NCBI GenBank assembly: GCA_002352665.1
Contig: DEIV01000039.1
Coordinates: forward strand, 1-10,844
DNA length: 10,844 nucleotides
Direction: 5' to 3'
From: Flavobacteriaceae bacterium UBA2765
GTDB taxonomy: Bacteria > Bacteroidota > Bacteroidia > Flavobacteriales > Flavobacteriaceae
Shown: in pieces, positions 7,316 to 10,844 of the stretch
Position numbering within the stretch: the stretch's first letter is position 1
Layout of the letters: the number at the start of each line of letters is the position of its first letter
Notes under the pieces: generated by a model
The model's input: only the letters and a program-made list of their open reading frames with translations
What the model was told of the DNA's origin: nothing
Database searches by the model: none
Made by a program: the position numbers and the translations under genes

Positions 7316-8494
7316 ATGTCACAAGACTTATTTCAAGCACCAGATTATTATCTTTTAGATGATTTATTAGAAGATGAGCATAAATTAGTTAGAGATGCGG
7401 CCAGAGAATGGGTAAAACGAGAGGTTTCTCCTATTATTGAAGAGGCTGCTCAGAAGGCTGAATTCCCTACCCAAATTGTAAATGGGTTGGCAGAAATTGG
7501 TGCTTTTGGTCCCTATATTCCTGAGGAGTATGGTGGTGCTGGTTTAGATCAAATTTCTTATGGATTAATAATGCAAGAAATAGAAAGAGGAGATTCGGGT
7601 GTTCGTTCTACAGCATCTGTACAATCTTCTTTAGTGATGTATCCTATATATAAATATGGTAATGAAGAACAACGAAAAAAATATTTACCAAAATTAGCTT
7701 CGGGCGAGTTTATGGGTTGTTTCGGTCTTACAGAGCCAGATCATGGATCGAACCCTAGTGGTATGGTTACTAATTTTAAAGATAAAGGCGATCATTATTT
7801 GTTAAATGGAGCAAAAATGTGGATTTCAAATGCTCCCTTTGCTCATGTAGCTGTAGTGTGGGCTAAAGATGAAACTGGTAGAATTCATGGTTTAATTGTT
7901 GAGCGTGGTATGGAAGGGTTCACAACCCCTGAAACACATAACAAATGGTCTTTGAGAGCTTCGGCCACAGGTGAATTAATTTTTGATAATGTAAAAGTGC
8001 CAAAGGCCAATTTATTACCCAATAAATCAGGTTTAGGAGCCCCTTTAGGATGTCTAGACTCTGCACGATATGGAATTGCCTGGGGAGCAATTGGTGCTGC
8101 AATGGATTGTTATGATACTGCCTTGCGTTATGCTAAAGAACGCATACAATTTGGCAAACCCATTGGAGCCTTTCAATTACAGCAAAAAAAATTGGCTGAA
8201 ATGATAACCGAAATTACTAAAGCTCAGTTATTGGCTTGGCGATTAGGGGTTTTGAAAAATGAAGATAGAGCTACTTCTGCACAGATCTCTATGGCGAAAC
8301 GAAATAATGTAGATATGGCAATAAAAATAGCCAGAGAAGCCAGACAAATATTGGGGGGTATGGGGATAACCGGTGAATACTCGATTATGCGACATATGAT
8401 GAATTTAGAATCTGTTATTACCTATGAAGGTACGCATGATATACATTTATTAATTACAGGATTAGATGTTACCGGCTTAAATGCTTTTAAATAA
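7316..8494 (+). CDS. Acyl-CoA dehydrogenase, glutaryl-CoA-dehydrogenase-like
   Basis: This is a soluble FAD flavoenzyme of the acyl-CoA dehydrogenase superfamily, 392 residues, the normal length. The N-terminal helical domain spans ~15-135. The FAD-contacting LTEPDHGSNPSG and the middle beta domain (WISNAPFAHVAVVWAK) follow. The C-terminal helical domain has the signature RIQFGKPIGAFQLQQKKLAEM and GGMGITGEYSIMRH. E371 in TYEGTHDIH matches the catalytic glutamate of human glutaryl-CoA dehydrogenase. The block SGVRSTASVQSSLVMYPI (R97) also matches that enzyme's active-site arginine region, which points to glutaryl-CoA oxidation and decarboxylation to crotonyl-CoA in lysine/tryptophan breakdown. 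Electrons would pass to electron-transfer flavoprotein. Superfamily membership is certain; the substrate is inferred from motifs and no lysine-degradation neighbour is present to confirm it. Confidence 0.94.
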   Translation: MSQDLFQAPDYYLLDDLLEDEHKLVRDAAREWVKREVSPIIEEAAQKAEFPTQIVNGLAEIGAFGPYIPEEYGGAGLDQISYGLIMQEIERGDSGVRSTASVQSSLVMYPIYKYGNEEQRKKYLPKLASGEFMGCFGLTEPDHGSNPSGMVTNFKDKGDHYLLNGAKMWISNAPFAHVAVVWAKDETGRIHGLIVERGMEGFTTPETHNKWSLRASATGELIFDNVKVPKANLLPNKSGLGAPLGCLDSARYGIAWGAIGAAMDCYDTALRYAKERIQFGKPIGAFQLQQKKLAEMITEITKAQLLAWRLGVLKNEDRATSAQISMAKRNNVDMAIKIAREARQILGGMGITGEYSIMRHMMNLESVITYEGTHDIHLLITGLDVTGLNAFK

Positions 8495-8513
8495 TTTTTT
8501 ATACCTTTAACAG

Positions 8514-8897
8514 ATGAAAAAAATAGCTATTGTATTACTATTTTTTATAGCTGTTAACGTGCATGCCCAATCTATATTTTCTGATAATGGCCATCCTGAG
8601 CATTTTATAATTGGAGCCGTTGTTGGTGGTGCTACATCTTATTTTGTTTATAAAAAGACCAATAATAAATTTAAAGCCTGGATTATTGGTGCTGCCACTG
8701 CAGCAACCATAGGGTACTTAAAGGAAGTTGTTGACCCTAAATGGTTTAATGGTGAAAGGAGTGCTGATGACTTTAAATATAGCGTGTTTGGCGGTGTTAT
8801 AGGAGCAAGTATAGTTATACCCCTAAAACGCAGAAAACCTAAAGAGACCCCAAATATAACGATGGCTTTTAATGGAGAATTTGATTCTATTTATTAA
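8514..8897 (+). CDS. Small secreted YfiM-like glycine-rich membrane-associated protein
   Basis: This is a 127-residue protein of unknown function. It begins with a signal peptide (MKKIAIVLLFFIAVNVHA, cleavage expected after A18 before QS). The mature part alternates three glycine/alanine-rich hydrophobic stretches (~30-46, 54-69, 89-103) and ends in a basic tail, KRRKPK. The pattern H30-F..G, then GYLKEVVDP (68-75), then DD (85-86) before a further GGVIGA stretch recalls YfiM/DUF2279-like envelope proteins, which share an H...G, KE..D, D..D...G arrangement. That family link is by pattern only. It follows the acyl-CoA dehydrogenase by 19 bases and is probably cotranscribed or read from a start-proximal promoter. 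It converges on the dTDP-glucose dehydratase gene, with 9 bases between the stops. It likely sits in the periplasm or a membrane. Confidence 0.7.
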   Translation: MKKIAIVLLFFIAVNVHAQSIFSDNGHPEHFIIGAVVGGATSYFVYKKTNNKFKAWIIGAATAATIGYLKEVVDPKWFNGERSADDFKYSVFGGVIGASIVIPLKRRKPKETPNITMAFNGEFDSIY

Positions 8898-8906
8898 TAG
8901 TACACA

Positions 8907-9953
8907 TTAATCATACATTTTTTTATAATAATCTTTATAGGCTCCGGAAGTTACATTGTTGAGCCATTCTTCATTCTCTAAATACCAATCAATAGTTTTT
9001 GAAAGCCCTTCTTCAAATGTTACAGAAGGTTTCCATCCCAGTTCTCTATTGAGTTTTGTAGCATCAATAGCATAACGTTTGTCATGTCCGGCCCTGTCTT
9101 TTACAAATGTGATCAGCTTGGCAGAGGTTCCTTCCTGGAGCTTTAATTTTTCATCCATTTGTTTACATAGTAAATGAATAAGATTCAAATTTGTCCATTC
9201 ATTAAATCCACCAATATTATAGGTTTCTTCTATTTTTCCTTTATGGAAAATTAAATCAATAGCCATAGCATGATCTTCAACAAAAAGCCAATCACGTGTA
9301 TAATTACCATCACCATAAACGGGTAAACTTTTACGGTTTCTTATATTATGGATAAATAAGGGAATTAACTTTTCAGGAAATTGATTGGCACCATAATTAT
9401 TGGAACAATTGCTTATAACAAATGGCAATTTATAGGTATTCCCGTAAGACCTTACAATATGATCAGAAGAGGCTTTAGATGCGGCATATGGCGATTGTGG
9501 ATCGTAAGGCGTAGTTTCAACAAATAACCCTGTTTTTCCCAAAGAGCCATAAACTTCATCTGTAGAAACATGATAAAATAATTTACCTTCATAATTATCT
9601 TGCCATAGATCACGAAAAGCATTTAATAAATTGGCTGTACCCAAAATGTTAGTTTCAATAAAATCATTAGGGTTGGTAATTGAGCGATCAACATGACTTT
9701 CTGCAGCCAAATGAATAACGCCGTCAAATCTATGCTTTTTAAACAGATTATTAATAAAATCAATATCTTTTATATTGCCTTTGACAAAAGTGTAATTAGA
9801 GGCTTTTGAAATATCTATATTATTTTCAAGGTTACCAGCATAGGTTAAGGCATCTAAATTATAGATTTGATAGTTTGGGTATTTGTTGACGAATAATCGT
9901 ACAACATGAGATCCTATAAATCCGGCTCCTCCGGTAATTAATATATTTTTCAT
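8907..9953 (-). CDS. rfbB: dTDP-glucose 4,6-dehydratase
   Basis: This enzyme converts dTDP-glucose to dTDP-4-keto-6-deoxyglucose, the second step towards dTDP-L-rhamnose and other deoxysugars for surface polysaccharide. It is a cytoplasmic extended short-chain dehydrogenase/reductase of 348 residues, full length. The NAD-binding Rossmann loop is TGGAGFIGSH (7-16). The HLAAESHVDRS block (81-91) is diagnostic for this enzyme. The catalytic T131-D132-E133 lies in VSTDEVYGS, where D/E distinguish dehydratases from epimerases. The SDR pair Y156/K160 is in SPYAASK. The family ends with RAGHDKRYAIDATK and LGWKPSVTFEEGL, both present. It follows galE by 47 bases on the same strand, fitting a nucleotide-sugar operon. 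Partners RfbA, C and D are not in the window. Confidence 0.96.
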   Translation of the reverse strand: MKNILITGGAGFIGSHVVRLFVNKYPNYQIYNLDALTYAGNLENNIDISKASNYTFVKGNIKDIDFINNLFKKHRFDGVIHLAAESHVDRSITNPNDFIETNILGTANLLNAFRDLWQDNYEGKLFYHVSTDEVYGSLGKTGLFVETTPYDPQSPYAASKASSDHIVRSYGNTYKLPFVISNCSNNYGANQFPEKLIPLFIHNIRNRKSLPVYGDGNYTRDWLFVEDHAMAIDLIFHKGKIEETYNIGGFNEWTNLNLIHLLCKQMDEKLKLQEGTSAKLITFVKDRAGHDKRYAIDATKLNRELGWKPSVTFEEGLSKTIDWYLENEEWLNNVTSGAYKDYYKKMYD

Positions 9954-9962
9954 TTTTCAAGT

Positions 9963-9974
9963 CCGCAAAGGCGG
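9963..9974. other. Small GC-rich hairpin between galE and rfbB
   Basis: CCGC-AAAG-GCGG forms a perfect 4-bp GC stem with a 4-base loop in otherwise AT-rich spacer. It lies 10 bases before the rfbB start on the minus strand. On the plus strand it is followed by a T-rich run, but no plus-strand gene ends here, so it is unlikely to be a terminator of a local gene. It could affect rfbB translation or be a small dispersed element; both are guesses. Confidence 0.3.
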
Positions 9975-10000
9975 TTATTTTTTTAATTAAACTTCAATTT

Positions 10001-10844
10001 TTATTCCAATGTTTGTTGCCATTTCCAAGCCGAAGATAAAGCATCTTCCAGACTTAATTCTGCTTTCCATTTCAACTCATTTTGTGCCAAAGAAGTATCA
10101 GCATATGCTTCAATAATATCTCCTTCTCGGCGGTCAACTATTTTATAATTTAATTTTGTGTTCGTAGCATTCTCAAAAGCATGAATAACATCTAAAACTG
10201 AACTTCCTTTTCCGGTACCAATATTAAACACTTCATAAAACGATTTATTCTTTCCTTCTAACAATCTTTTCATAGCAATGATGTGTGCTTTTGCCAGATC
10301 TACAACATGAATATAATCTCTAATTGCCGTACCATCAGCTGTTGGGTAATCACCACCAAAAACAGAAAGTTGCTCTCTAATACCGGCTGCAGTTTGTGTA
10401 ACATATGGAATCAGATTTTGTGGTACTCCAATAGGCAATTCACCAATTTTAGCAGTTTCATGAGCTCCAACAGGGTTAAAATATCTTAGCGCTATCGCAT
10501 TTAAATCTGATGCTTTAGTAGTATCAAAAATAATTTCTTCACCCATTTTTTTGGTATTTCCGTAAGGTGACTCTGCAGGCTTAAAAGGAGCACTCTCTGT
10601 AATAGGCATACTATCAGCTTGTCCATATACCGTACAAGAGGAACTAAATATAATATTATTGATGTTATTCGCTCTCATCTCCTCTAAGAGATAAATGAGA
10701 GTGGAAATATTATTGTGATAATAATCAAGAGGTTTATCAACACTTTCTCCTACAGCCTTTGATGCTGCAAAATGAATAACTCCTGCAATAGTATTATGTT
10801 TTTTAAAAAAATTCCGAACTGCCGCTTGATCTTTTAAGTCTATG
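10001..10844 (-). CDS. galE: UDP-glucose 4-epimerase, 5' end beyond the right edge
   Basis: This enzyme interconverts UDP-glucose and UDP-galactose, for the Leloir pathway and for polysaccharide precursors. The frame stays open from the stop at 10001 to the right edge, so the ATG at 10678 (MRANN) is internal. Translation of 10679-10844 continues the protein with GVIHFAASKAVGESV and YHNNISTLIYLLEE, both typical of GalE. About 280 residues are visible of a usual ~340, so the N-terminal GxxGxxG NAD loop lies outside. Visible catalytic features are the SSSCTVYGQ strand and YGNTK, the SDR Tyr/Lys pair. RYFNPVGAHE, DGTAIRDYIHVVDLA and NIGTGKGSSVLDV are further family blocks. It is upstream of rfbB on the same strand and probably shares its transcript. 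A related epimerase specificity, such as UDP-GlcNAc, cannot be excluded. Confidence 0.95.
   Translation of the reverse strand, partial: IDLKDQAAVRNFFKKHNTIAGVIHFAASKAVGESVDKPLDYYHNNISTLIYLLEEMRANNINNIIFSSSCTVYGQADSMPITESAPFKPAESPYGNTKKMGEEIIFDTTKASDLNAIALRYFNPVGAHETAKIGELPIGVPQNLIPYVTQTAAGIREQLSVFGGDYPTADGTAIRDYIHVVDLAKAHIIAMKRLLEGKNKSFYEVFNIGTGKGSSVLDVIHAFENATNTKLNYKIVDRREGDIIEAYADTSLAQNELKWKAELSLEDALSSAWKWQQTLE

Noticed and set aside
8893..8911. ATTAAT...ATTAAT inverted repeat with a 7-base loop between the convergent genes, as a possible terminator
   Set aside because: The stem is only six A/T pairs, overlaps both stop codons and has no T-run; this is expected by chance in AT-rich DNA.
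10001..10678. Short epimerase starting at the ATG at 10678
   Set aside because: The same frame continues to the window edge with clear GalE sequence (HFAASKAVGESV), so this ATG is internal.

Overview
The window looks like a chromosome segment from a member of the Bacteroidota, most likely class Flavobacteriia. The DNA is AT-rich, starts lack Shine-Dalgarno sequences, exact matches to the Bacteroidota -7 promoter motif TAnnTTTG precede two genes, and the gene content fits: a lipoprotein-anchored TlpA-type thioredoxin, a methionyl-tRNA synthetase with a C-terminal tRNA-binding domain, and a glutaryl-CoA-dehydrogenase-like enzyme. This assignment is inference; no rRNA or tRNA gene is present.

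Layout. Bases 1-845 (+) are the C-terminal 280 residues of phosphoglycerate kinase. Bases 934-3092 (-) hold two envelope genes, a secreted S66-family LD-carboxypeptidase followed by a lipoprotein with a TlpA thioredoxin domain. A divergent intergenic region (3093-3194) leads into metG (+, 3195-5300). Only 13 bases after metG lies a tightly coupled two-gene cassette (5314-7016, +). Its first gene is a DUF488 protein with an extra N-terminal domain resembling SocA/Panacea (DUF4065-like) folds; the second is an uncharacterised 271-residue protein that may be of the dual-OB type. After the cassette, 7054-7239 reads as the start-less C-terminus of an integral membrane protein, apparently a gene remnant. 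Then come an acyl-CoA dehydrogenase (7316-8494, +) and a small secreted YfiM-like protein (8514-8897, +). On the minus strand, dTDP-glucose 4,6-dehydratase (8907-9953) and UDP-glucose 4-epimerase (10001 to the right edge) form a nucleotide-sugar operon.

How the genes relate. Most of the window is housekeeping: glycolysis, translation, acyl-CoA oxidation, peptidoglycan recycling and oxidative protein handling, and sugar-nucleotide supply for surface polysaccharide. The accessory part is about 5301-7250. It combines a two-gene cassette of unknown function, very AT-rich DNA and an adjacent gene remnant, which together suggest acquisition or replacement next to metG. If the window holds an undescribed system, the DUF488 plus partner cassette is the best candidate. 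Its biochemical role cannot be read from sequence alone.
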